A stretch of DNA of 64,000 nt from Caprimulgus europaeus. Taxonomy: Eukaryota; Chordata; Aves; Caprimulgiformes; Caprimulgidae. How positions within the stretch are numbered: the stretch's first letter is position 1; each line of letters opens with the position of its first letter. Below are positions 1 through 10,985 of this stretch, one piece after another. The position numbers and the translations under genes are program-made. The notes under the pieces were generated by a model. It searched no databases, had not been told where the DNA came from, and saw only the letters and a program-made list of their open reading frames with translations. The stretch covers positions 48,533,037-48,597,036 of the forward strand of contig OU015525.1 of the NCBI GenBank assembly GCA_907165065.1, read 5' to 3'.

Positions 1-386
1 CCAGCGGTGGGAGCTGCTACACCCCAGCTGCCCTCAATGGCGGGCCGCGGCCCCGGCCACCCACTGCCAACCCCTACGTGCTGCCCAAAGACGGTGACGC
101 TGCGCCGGTGAAGGCAGAAGTGGCCGCGGTGGCCCCAGCCAAGCGAGCCCTCTATGAGGCAGTGTTCCCAGCAGGGGCCGCGGCTGGTGGCGAGGCCTGT
201 GGGCCCTCTGCCTCCCCCAAAAGACTCTGCCGTCGCCCCGCTGAGCCCTTGGACGCTGCCGCGCCTGCCGTGGTGGTGGTCTCAGTGAAACATGACCCCC
301 TGCCTCACCTCCTCCCCGAAGCCAATGGGCACAGAAGCACCACCTCACCCACAGTAGTTTCACCTGCTATTGTTTCCCCCACACAG
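1..386 (+). CDS. KCTD1: KCTD1 long-isoform first coding exon, 3' part (partial)
   Basis: The reading frame is open from base 3 to base 386 (128 codons) and ends in phase 0 at an ACACAG|GTAACT donor. The peptide is Ala/Pro-rich and looks disordered. It has a basic cluster (SPKRLCRRP), a VKHD motif resembling a sumoylation site, and a tail with three Ser-Pro sites (SPTVVSPAIVSPTQ). It joins in frame to [10 protein letters not shown] of the next exon, the junction I recall for the KCTD1 long isoform. In vertebrates this long exon encodes a domesticated Crypton tyrosine-recombinase-like region (DUF3504 family, with ZMYM2/3/4, QRICH1 and KIAA1958). That core is not in this window; only the linker towards the BTB domain is. 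The exon starts before base 1. It is GC- and CpG-rich, unlike the following intron. Its identity rests mainly on the junction and downstream exons. Confidence 0.85.
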
Positions 387-1050
387 GTAACTGCAAAAAG
401 AAAAAAAGGAAAGAAAAAAAAAAAAGTGGTGACCCTGCACCCCATCCCACGTAGCCCCCACTGCACCCCTCCTTCCTTCCCCATCTCCCCCAAGGCTGAG
501 CACCGACGCACAGTGCTGGCCCTGGGGTAGCTCCCAGGGCAACTCTCACTGTTCAGGCACCCAATGAGCCCAGAGGCTAGTTATCCAACTTTTTGCCCCT
601 CCATTTTCTCACCCCCCAGCCACTGGTCCAGCGGCCACTTGCTGTGTGTCTGTGGGTTGGATGTGAGAGGTGCCCAGGTGCTGTCGTGCTCACCCTCTGT
701 GGCGTTACTGATGGCTCAGCCTTGCTGGCTCCCCCTTCCCCTCCTTTTTCATTCTTCTCCCCCTTTTTTCTTTCTGTTTTTTTTGCGGGAGATGCAAAAG
801 TTATGAAAGTAGGGCCAAAATAGTAGATAAGGGTGTCAGGTATCATTAGTGTGTGTGTGGTGTTCTTGATGTGCTAATGAAGTATTTGAATAACCTCAAA
901 TGCAGGAAACAGCCAGGAGAATACTCAATTACACACTAGTAATGAGGGTATAATTTTAAACTTCAGAAGTTAACAAGAGGGTTAATATGGCAATTGCATT
1001 CATCTTGTATTTGTTTATTTAAAATAGCTCTGTTTCCTGGCAGTGATCCT

Positions 1051-1087
1051 CTTCTTTTTTTCTTTTTTCTTTTCTTTTCTTTTTTTT
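1051..1087. repeat. T-rich/CT tract
   Basis: Low-complexity pyrimidine tract of T runs interrupted by single C. No element attached to it is recognisable. Confidence 0.8.
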
Positions 1088-1199
1088 AAATAAGGCAAAT
1101 TGGCTTTAGTTGTGTTAGTTGCCATAGTGGTGAAATATACAGTAAGAGCACAATTAAACGAGTTTAGGTGCAGCTTAACTGTGGAACGAGCCCAAGTTC

Positions 1200-1610
1200 A
1201 TTACATGTGTTTCGCTGAGGTGAAGCGGTCTTGTCAAAAACGCAGTTGAGCTGTTCCTTCATGCGTGCCTTGCGAACCCCCTCTGCTGTGCGCCAGCACG
1301 TGCTGCTGCCTGCTCCCCATCCCCTCCAAAAGTACTTTCCTTTCGGGTGTTTGAGCGCTGGAGCTGAATTACGTCAATTAAAGACTCGCTGCACCTCTGG
1401 AATTGGCTTGAAGTTTGAAAATCATTCTAAGTAAATCTATAAAGCGTGTGCAGTTACGCTGCGCCCCGTGAAATACCGTGTTTCAGGCAAGAACGTTACT
1501 GCTGGCTGCCTTACGCGGTTACAAAACCCTCTGACATTCCTGTGTCAAGTAGTAACAGGGCTGGCAGCTGCCGGCCACAGAGCGCGGTGCTGGGTGAGCA
1601 CAGGTATATG
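1200..1610 (+). promoter_or_regulatory. Candidate alternative promoter/first exon with CRE-like and TATA-like motifs
   Basis: This stretch has many more CpGs than the surrounding intron. It contains TTACGTCA (1369-1376), a full CREB/ATF-type site. TATAAA follows at 1438-1443 with a CpG-rich segment about 25-30 bases downstream. Donor-like sequences CTGG|GTGAGC (intron from 1594) and CACAG|GTATAT (from about 1603) come after. This arrangement would suit a non-coding first exon for the short KCTD1 isoform, spliced to the acceptor at 32793. This is inference: nothing in the sequence proves transcription starts here. Confidence 0.35.
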
Positions 1611-1707
1611 ACATGCCTGAGCTGTTTCCCGAGTGGAAAGACCAGTTCTGGACAGACTGACCCTTTCAAAGAGTTTGCCAGCTAATCAGCCAGCCTGAAG
1701 GCTAACT

Positions 1708-1745
1708 GGGAGGGGAGGGGAGGGGAGGAGAGGAAGGGAGAGGGG
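1708..1745 (+). repeat. Purine-rich (GGGGA)n tract with G-quadruplex pattern
   Basis: Four or more G3-4 runs separated by single A residues, then a GGAGA/GGGAG purine tract ending in G5. This meets the simple four-run G-quadruplex pattern on the non-template strand of KCTD1. It lies about 100 bases downstream of the candidate promoter segment. Confidence 0.8.
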
Positions 1746-1817
1746 GACTTTCTGTGAATGCCTGCATAAGCATCTATGTTCTTTAAAATACCTGTGACCG
1801 CTCCTTTCTAGCAGGAG

Positions 1818-1883
1818 TTTTTTTGGTTTTGTTTTGGTTTGGGGTTTTTTTGGTTGTTTTTTTTTTTTTGTTGGATTTTTTTT
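1818..1883. repeat. T/G-rich simple tract
   Basis: Long run of T2-13 blocks separated by G1-4 (TTTTGG-like units). Similar tracts recur in this window in both orientations (10471-10514, 30517-30547, 51444-51483, and the complement at 59230-59278). Confidence 0.8.
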
Positions 1884-2804
1884 ACCTCTTCAGTGAAGTA
1901 CTGTAGTTTGATCTCCCGCTGTGTGTATCTGGTGTCTCTCAATGGCTTAGAGGCTTGATTATGTGCAGATAATGTTTTTGTTCTAGCTCATTATTTCAGG
2001 TATAAGCTAATGCTCTTTGCTGTATTTAACCCTAGACTCCTCTTTCCCTCGCATTTAATGACCTTGAAAGTAATTTTGAAACTTCAGGCATAGTTTACCT
2101 TTTTTAGAGCAGCAGCGCATGTGAGTACGGGAAGGGTTGGAGGGAACCGGGCAGAGCAGTTCTCATCCAGTTAGCGGTAACGGAGTGTGCGTGTCTTTAA
2201 TATGGTAAACCTTTGGTCATCGGGCTGGAGAGCTGCCTCTTTACCCTGGCCCACGAACCTCTTCACACTTGTGTATAGCTTAGGTGAGGAGAAATCCAGC
2301 TGCTGTACTGTTTGTCGCAGAACTGCGCTTCCTACATGAGGCATTCGGAGCTGTGATTCTCATTAGTGGCGGGCTATGGGGAGAAAGGGAGAAATATCTA
2401 AAATAGATTATAGAGTACGGAGGCATGTGCTGTTTTCTTAAGTGTATCGAGAAAGAAAAAGAGCAGTCAGCAAGCATCCTAGACAGCTTGGGTTTTTTTC
2501 AGTAATTATATGGAAATGTTCTTCTCCATTCACAATTTAATGAGCTAAACAAGCTGCCCAGCCACTTTTGTAGCTGAATCTTGTCTTTACTACACAACTC
2601 GCTAATTTAAGTCTTTAGGAGAAGGAAATTGTCTTCTTTTTTTTTTTTTTAACACCAATTCTTCTCGTGTCAGTTTTAATTTACGTACTTCTTTTGGGAT
2701 GTGACAAAATAAAAAAATATTGGCTGTGGTATAGATTTCCTTGGGACAGTGTTAATGCTTAACTTTTTCTCCCTTGCTACCTTTTATAATAGTTACACTA
2801 ATCG

Positions 2805-2924
2805 AGGTCCAGGGCATTTCCTGGGGAAATTAATGACTGGCCAGGGTTAATGGCCCAAGGTATTGCCTCAAGCCATCGACTTCTCTAGCTGGTAATTAAT
2901 CCCCAGGAAATACCCTGGCCCTCA
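2805..2924. repeat. Fold-back element with about 30-bp arms and 60-bp loop
   Basis: The left arm (2805-2834) and right arm (2895-2924) are inverted copies. The core CCAGGG(C/T)ATTTCCTGGGG, with one difference, is followed by ATTAAT in both arms; a two-base indel separates core and ATTAAT. The outer parts (GAGG-type ends) also pair. The loop contains a smaller imperfect stem (GGCCCAAGG...GCC). The structure could be a miniature inverted-repeat element, an exapted ancient hairpin repeat or a structured RNA. No flanking target-site duplication was clear. Confidence 0.65.
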
Positions 2925-5900
2925 GTCGTTACTGCTTAATTATAAACAAAGACTTTCCAGGTCTTTTTACTGAATATGTCTCATCAAGTAACGTGACACT
3001 AAATTCCACTGTTGACAAATATTACTGATTCCTTGAAAACATGAAGGTCATAAGTTTGTGGTTTATTCGTTGTCTTTGTAATTATTCTTCCAGGGGACAG
3101 ATTCCACTGCACTCGTAGAGGTGTGCAATAATCTGGTGAATAAATGGTGGAGTGATGAGGGGGTTTCTTAGCATGCACATATGCTCTTTTATAGCATTGA
3201 TAGCATCAAGCAAGATATGGGAAAGGTTAAACGGAGGCACTAAATAGGATGTCTTCAATTTGCACTGACTGCAAACTTTAAGTGTAAGAATCTGAGCAAG
3301 GTTGTTAATTTTATGCTTTTCTGTTGTGATTGCTCCCATCTTTTGTTTTAGCCCCAAGATGTCTTTTAAGTGCTGGATTTGTAAGGAGCCTCCTCCAGAG
3401 CTAGGGAAGGGTACATTAAATGTTCATCTTGATCTAGCTGTTGCTTTAGGTTGCAGCCTTGAGAGCAGCTCTTACAGAGTGTATTTTAAGCATACAGCAC
3501 TGTGCCATCATGGCACAACTTTCTTTTCAGTCCTTATTTGCTCTGAAGTGCAGCAATTTTCCTGCCACTGACAGGAGTGCTTCAGTTCAAGTTGATGACA
3601 AAGGGATGTAATTTGGCTGTTGTTAGTCTCTTGTGTTACTGAAAGATGAACAATAGCTAAAGTTTAAGCTTTTGATGCTACAGTGGGATGGTAGCTCTTG
3701 AGATTTATAGATCTAGTACATGCTGAACTTACTACAGTAGTAATAACCAAAAATAGGTCTAAGAAAATAGCCTGGCTTCTGCCATGGGTGAGGAGAGATG
3801 CATGTCACTTGAAAATGCTTCTGTTATGTCAGTTCTCTAACTCGGTTGGGTTTCTCTGGGCTGCTTATGAAGAGTTTCATCAGCTATTAAGATATCTAAG
3901 AAACAGTTGTTAAAACATGACCCACAAACATTTGCTTTGGCTGTTCAGAGGAATCCTTAACCATTTTTCTTCCTGCTTTAAGTTCAGAGCTGGGTTTTTG
4001 TTTTCTTTTGATCCATATATGTCTTTTTGTTGTCTTACACTGTCTTCCAAGGGCTGCAGGTTTCACAGAATGCAGCAAAACAGTAGCACATGCCGAATAT
4101 AAGTAGGCAGTAGGCACAACTGGAAACAAATCAAAGGAACGACCAAGTTAGTCTATTTCTTTAGTCTTTCGGTTTTTTAAGGTGGCTAAGAATCTTTCTG
4201 CTTGATTTTTGTTCTGTCAACATTCTACATTTCCATAAAATGGCCACAAAAATGGCTTATTTTCTGTACAAATGTTCGTAGTACTCTGACTAGAATCATC
4301 ACTAGGTGCTTTCTGAGTATACAGGGTAGGTTAACTCATCAGACAGCTTCAGGGAAGGATGCTTAGGACAGCGGTGTTAGGATGCTAGGCTTTATTTCTG
4401 TACAGATAATAGATGGGCAATATCCCTATCTTAAAGACTTAAAGTACAGCAGCTATTAAGACTGATGACTGCTAAATACCTTGTTAGTTCTTGTGGCAGT
4501 ACTTCTGTCGATCTGGTTTCAGAGGTTAGTACTGGCTGCTCTACTGCCTAGTTAGTGCCATCCTCTTTGATTAATGGGTTATTCCAGGTTGCACGAAAAT
4601 GTAAGATTTGCTTGGTGTCTTTTTAAAAAGAAACACTGAGGTTAAAAATCTTAAAAGTGTGAGCATTAAAGAAACTGTAAAAACTGTGCCTACCTCAGAG
4701 GCTCCTGTTTCTTGGTTGCTGTTTGTGTTTGTTTTTTCTTTTTAATGGGGAAGATTTTCATCTTCTAGTAATCTAAAAATGTGGGAAGCGATTAACTGTA
4801 GAAGGGACCTGCTATACCTGATAGTCATCAAGATTATTCTGAAATCCTTGGGAGACAGGGGGTAGGGTAGCAGGGGTGTCAAATATGATCCCCAAAAGAC
4901 AGCTTTCTTTTCAATCTCTCTAGGGAAACACATGAATCCTGGCTATTGCTCTCTTCAGTGGAAGTCAGTATTGTTTGTAACTGAATGTTTCTAAAGATTG
5001 CTGAATAGAAACATGTGTTTTTTGAGGACGGTAGGATATCCCAGGCTACGTTCCTTATAACTAACACGAAGTTTGGTAGGTGAATGTTTCCCAAGATGAG
5101 TGCAAGAAAAGCACGCTTAGGGGTCACATATACAGCTTGGGGGGCTGTGCATGCACTGAAAGGAATGAGGGGAACTGTTTTTTCTTTCTTAGACTGAAGT
5201 TGGTCCATTTTGGATCAGCTGTTGGGGAAGGAGTTGATTTAAGGTGACTCAGGAGAGTATTTCATGGAAGACCTGAGAATGGTGTTTCAATAAACACATT
5301 TAGAATTGTGGAGTTTAAAGTCCAATACTATTGTTGCAGGTCCTCTTAGTTGCATTGGCACAATATATTGGAGGTATTAAATTTTTTAACTATTTCAGAT
5401 GGTGATTTCTTCCACTATCACTTTAACTTTCAAAATATTTTTACTTTTTAGAAATTAGACTCCTTTTATTTAGTTGTGTCATGTGAGCTACTCAGAGAAC
5501 TTTTTTGGTCCAGCCTTCAGTGATGGTAAGAATGCAAGGTGATCCATTTTGTATAACTCAAATGAAAATGATCTTTTTAGTACAATTAGGAGGAAAAAAC
5601 CAGCATAATTGAAGTGCTCCTGTATTTTGACATTTTTAAAAATTCTATAGAATCTGAAATGACTATGTTGGTACTTTTCTTCTGTGCACATCAAAGATGA
5701 AATGCACAAACTTAAAGGCAGCAGAGAGCTTTTTTTTTTTTTTTTAACAGTCTTCTGTGATTGCCCTGTAAAAGATTTCCCATTGCTCACTGTTCTCCTT
5801 CTAGAGAGCAAGAGATCAGAAACTGTTCAGTCTAATTGGTGAGTCTGTATGACAGTGAGCTGCCTTATTTCATGTATGGTGTAGAAATAAATGAGTGCTT

Positions 5901-7244
5901 AAACCCTTTGAAACACACCACTACTGCAAAAGCCATAGGCTGTAATTAAATTGAGTGTGGGGTTGTATTGTCTTGTGCCCTTGGCTATAAACTTGATAAC
6001 AGACCATGGTACACCCACTATTGTGTTAGAAGCTGGAACCTAATTAGCGATGTTGTAGATTTTTCAGTCACTTTCGAAGCCCTTCTGTTCATCTTTTTTT
6101 CCCTGTGTCCTTTCTTTCTTATTATTTTGCTTTTCTGTTTCTGAAGCAATAAATGCACCCTTCTTCTCAGAAGGAAATTGTTAAGGGCATGTAGCCAAAT
6201 ATGTACATGCAAGATAATATTTTATCGTATTTTGGATTCAAGGGACAAGTGTTGGTAACTGCATTTTATCTGATATAGAAGAGATTTATTAGTGTTGTGA
6301 TAGTAAAAATATATAATCATATTTCCAGGGAATGCTTTCTAAGTATCTTCCAGGCATTTGAGGGAGGAGTAAGGAAGGGATTGGAACATCTCGTAGTACC
6401 TTGATCTAAAAGTAGCATTGGAAGACGTACGACTGAATTTTGTTCTGGTTGTTTTTTGGGGATTATCCACAGGGAAAAATGCTCTTCCAGGCTTTTAGAA
6501 ATTCACGTGCTTTTGCACTGAGCCAGTTTTAGTTAGTTGATCTGAAAACCTTGAAACTTGCTAAGGACTTAATCCCTAATGAGGACAAGTGCCTTTGATG
6601 TGTTCTTAATGCCATTTTTAGTTTTGGAAATAATCAAAGTTGTAGTGCACAGGTGCAGTATATACATTTCCAGTAAATTCTTAGTTAATTGATATGCATC
6701 CTATTGTATGCTTCTGTACACATCTGTACCTAGGACAGATAATTTTAATTCATTTGAAATTGAATGTGGTTTTTTTTTAAGCCCTATTCGCTTTACCGAT
6801 ATATGAAAACACTTTTCCTTTTTTTCACTGTATGGTTAGGGCATATCTGCTATGTGTAACAGAGTCCTGTGCATAGATACCTGAGCTGGCACCTCCTTGG
6901 TACTTCTGACTTGCTTCTTATATTGTCTTGAGTGGTACACTATGCTGACATGGTTTGCAGTGTTTCTGGTACTTAAACTAGGTAGTATAGCCTGGAAAAC
7001 GTGTTATCATTTAGCTTTTGGCAAGCAATTATCTCTTCTCTTCCATCAGTGGCACCAGCAGTGTGAAGCTGATGCTTCTCCTGTAATATTCTCATGGTTT
7101 TCCATAGGGGAAGGAGTCCAGGGAGGCAAAGCTGATGTGATCTGCAGGGAGGCATGGACTGTAAATCCATCGGTGAAGCTTCCCCAAGGTGGGGATGGGA
7201 GAAGAGGGTTGAGTGTAGCTTTTTCGGTAGTGCACAACTCGGAA

Positions 7245-7261
7245 GGGGGGTCGGGGGGGGG
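7245..7261 (+). repeat. G6-TC-G9 run
   Basis: Two long G homopolymers (7245-7250 and 7253-7261) separated by TC. G-rich enough for unusual structure, and the type of run where sequencing length errors are common. Confidence 0.8.
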
Positions 7262-8391
7262 TATGTGGTTTGTTCAGTAGGTGCTGTTCAGGTAGCGAAG
7301 GCTGGAGCGCTTGTCCTTGCAAAAGGAACAGGTCAGAATCTCTTTATGGGAGATGAGGTGTAAAGAGGGATTTTGGTTTTCCTTCTGTTATCTTATCCCA
7401 AAGATCTTGTGAAGGTGTTGGGGTGATTTCTGCTTATCTCTCGCATAGTGCTTAATTTCACTTTCTTCTCCTTAAAGTGCCCAGGAACTGGGTCTGATGA
7501 TGCTGTCATTTGTTTTAGTTTGTTTTTTCCATAGAGGGAGTAGGAGGAAGCAGAAACTGTGTAGCTGGGACTCTTGTGCTTGGGAGCTCTAATGAAGGAG
7601 CCACAGCTCTCGGGCTTCCCTGCAAATTGGTGCCTGTGTACACTGTTACTACTTTTGCATCTGTCTGCAGAAATGTAATGCATAAATGAATGACTTCCCT
7701 AAAACAGCACTGTATTTTTAAGCTCTTATTATTATTTCTTTTAATGTGTGTCTGTTTATGCTTAAAATTAAGGATTGACGGAGAAATTTTAAGATTGATT
7801 TCTCAACACTCTTCAGCTGAATCATGACCTTTTGCTCATTGCAGCAATACATATGACTCTTCTTTTACTGCTGTTGATTTTTCTCCATATATTTTCAGTA
7901 GGCTGCAAAAATGGCAGGGAAAGGTTGATCTGGAGTAAGGACAGCATACTATGCCTGGTGCTTTGATTCGGAGTTATTAAGGTCCAATGTAGTCATCCTG
8001 AGCTCTTCCTCTGAACCAGGGTTACTGGCTGCAAAGCCTGTGCTTGCCTTGCTGGTCTGAGCTCTCATTTCACAGGGGAGGTGTCTGCATTGCACCCAAA
8101 GAATCAGCACTGAAACTCTCAGGCGCAATAGGAAATTATAAGTGGTTAATTACTGAGTGTCCTCTGGCTTAAATCTCCCCTGGAGAGGAAGCAGCGGAAG
8201 CAGGTGGTGTGTCTGGCCGGAGTGAGAGTGGGAACATGGGGTCTGTGGGTTTAGCAAGAAAGAGAAAGAGAAATCCACTCATGTTGCCCTCCTCACCCCG
8301 TTTCTGCACAGGGTGGGTTGAAATTGTTTTCTCCTTGTGCCTAAAATGTTGGGAAGAGGAGGAGCAAGGAAGGTGAAGTGGGCTTAAATAG

Positions 8392-8412
8392 CTTCCTTCC
8401 TTCCTTCCTTCT
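8392..8412. repeat. (CTTC)n microsatellite
   Basis: About five CTTC units in tandem. A shorter tract of the same kind occurs near 46492-46506. Confidence 0.85.
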
Positions 8413-9201
8413 TACAACGGCTGGCTGTTACCTGTGACATGCCTGACAAATTCCTTCCCCCGTATTGAATTCGCCCTGTTCAGAAGTATGCGAGTCATAT
8501 GAAGTGCTGTAATTAACCCATATAGTTTTGATGCCAAATTAGGAGGACCTAATTGTGAGAGTTAGGTTGACAAATCGGGCAGTATAAATGGGAGCACAGA
8601 TGCTGTGACAGACAAACCTACCGTCTGTGGTACAAACGCTGTGTGAAAGTCAGATAAAGAGGGAACCTGCTTGAATTGGTTGCCTCTTTGAGGGTTGCTC
8701 CCTAATTCTAATAATTTTATGACTAGCAGTGCTCATGTAAAAGGATGCTTGGGTACTCTTCCTCCTCATCTCAGATATGACAGCGATATCGGCTGCAGTT
8801 GTTTATCACAGGACTTAGCTAGAAAATTGTTACAGATTAAGTTTGTGGTGATCAGGAGATGGTACTTTGTGTAGGCATTTATCAAGTTTATCAGTGCTAG
8901 TTTCCATCTTGGGTTTAGAAAAATGTGTTTTCTTCTTCCTGTTATCATAACACTAGTTTCTGGAAGCTCTCCCTAGACCATTGCAAGACCAGGTTCACAT
9001 TTCTGCTCAATTCTTTAAAATGATTTTTAGAGGGGTGGGAAATAATAAAATACTCTAAACGTGAGTTTTGGCAAATAAACAGTTCAGAAAGAACTTTGTA
9101 CCCTTTTAGTATATTTTACACTTTCTCTTGGATTCTGATTTGGTAATGCTGAAGTATGTATTTTGCTGATTATCTCTTCGAAAATACAGTTTCTCTGAGA
9201 G

Positions 9202-9218
9202 AAAAAAAAAAAAAAAAA
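9202..9218. repeat. A17 homopolymer
   Basis: Uninterrupted A run. No upstream retrocopy or polyadenylation signal was recognised next to it. Confidence 0.85.
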
Positions 9219-10470
9219 GCCCTAGTCACTCTCTCTGAAAATGCACGCTAATCAGTGACTGCAAACCTGGGAGTGGAAAAGTAACTGTTCTTAGAGGCAA
9301 AAGGGATAATGCAATGTTCTGTGGTCCATGAATCCGTGTGAGGAGTACTAAGTTGTGTAGAGTTGAATTATGTTGGTAAGAATATGATTTCTTACCAGCA
9401 CAAATGCTTGAAAATTTTCTGTTCCTTATAAGTGATGGCAATGCAAATCCCCCAGCCTTTGATGCTGGTTCTTTTGCTCAAGTACTGTTTGAAAATAAAA
9501 CAGGCAGAGTGAGACTAAAAACTGCTGCAAAGTCGGCTTTGGGAAGCTGCTGCCAATCCAAAGCAGTATGTGTAACACAGTTACGATTTCATTTTGTTAT
9601 TGTTCGTTTGTTTATTTTTTAAAAAAAGCAGAAACAACCTTAATGTCCCATCAGAACTTTGTAGTTTTGCCTTCCTTTTGGGGTATTTGACACACTTCTA
9701 AAGCAGCCTTATTTCTGGTTTTATCTCTTTAGAAGTCTTTGCAAGTTTCCCTTTTTTTTTTTAATAATTTTTAAATGCATTTGTCTTTAAATGCACCTGC
9801 TTTTGCCAGCTAGTTTCAAATAAAACATTGTGAGGCTTCTTGGTATCTCTTAAATAGGGTCTAGATACAAATGTTTCTGTTGAAAGTACTTTTAGATCTA
9901 AGCTGTTCCCTTTGCTTTTAGGCATTGAAAAGTATCAAAAATAGGAATGCCAAAAAAAGGAAAAAGCTAAAGAAAAGCCAGAGTCACTGTAACTAGCAAG
10001 TACAAATATGTCAAAATGGGTATCCAGTTTAAAATATGCAGTGACTCAAGTAATACTAAACACAGTATTAATGGGAATGCTAAGGCATTGATGTATGGAA
10101 GTAGCACTGCACTACTATGTAAATGGCAAAAGTATCCCCATGGTACCGGGGAGGGTAATCCAACTTTTTTTTTAAAGTTCTTTAGGAAAGGATTCCTCCT
10201 TCCTGTGCTGAAGTGGAATTTTAACGAGACAGTTTTCCTCAGTATGGTATATTCGCTTCCAAACTGCTAATAGATATATTCAGGATCAGGAATATAATAG
10301 TAGGCTAGATTTGCAGTACAGGATAATGATATGGCAGTAATTGTTGCAGTCATATAAAACGCACGGCAGACACTTTCAGAACCTTATGTGTGTTGTTTTA
10401 ACTGTTGAGAGATAGCAAAGCATCAGGTCAAATACATATCTTTCCAGGAAAAGATATAATAGCTGATAAG

Positions 10471-10514
10471 TTGGGGTTTTGTGGTTTTTTGTTTTGTTTC
10501 GGTTTGGTTTTTTT
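10471..10514. repeat. T/G-rich simple tract
   Basis: Alternating G1-4 and T2-7 blocks, the same style as 1818-1883. Confidence 0.75.
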
Positions 10515-10673
10515 AGCTTTCACAAGGCCCAAGTCCAAATTTTTGCTAAAAAAGCAGCCCCCCTCCCCCCACTTTTTTTCTTATTAACTTAGCTGATGAA
10601 TATTCTAACTTATTAAAGCATTTCTGTTTCTATAAAGTGCTGGACTGATTCCACTGGACAATTTTTGGTTTTG

Positions 10674-10985
10674 CTACAGGGTTGTGATCTTACCAATGTT
10701 AGCTGCTGTAAAATGCTCAGGTGTGGTGATTTTCTGGCATTCCTCTGTGAAGGTTTCCAGTGACAGAGCCACAACCAGTACCCTAGCCTTCAGAGCAGCC
10801 GCTCTTTGCTCAGCATGTGAGGTGGCCAAGTCCTCCATGACCCCGCCTTTCCTGTGGCGAGTCGGTTCAGGCTCCAGCACAAACGACTGCGGCTGCTTGA
10901 GCAGCCACGGGGCAGCCCTGCTGCAGGCGTGCTGGGCACTGCTGCTGACAGCCTGCAGCTCTGGGCTCCTTCGCTCTTCTCAGGC
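10674..10985 (-). other. Unrecognised antisense ORF with splice-donor-like end (candidate exon)
   Basis: On the - strand a frame stays open from just after a stop near 10977 down to a TAG at about 10674, roughly 100 codons. It passes through an ATG that begins MEDLATSHAEQRAAALKARV. The peptide is amphipathic and lacks low complexity. Near its 3' end the sequence ATTG|GTAAGA (intron from 10693 on the - strand) is a strong donor match and would interrupt the frame just before the stop. The segment 10797-10985 holds about ten CpGs, more than neighbouring intron. I do not recognise the peptide. It may be an antisense gene's first exon, a non-coding transcript, or chance. Confidence 0.3.

Noticed and set aside
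8578-8600. TATAAATG motif as a possible promoter
   Set aside because: Single motif in AT-rich intron with no supporting CpG, initiator or exon signals.
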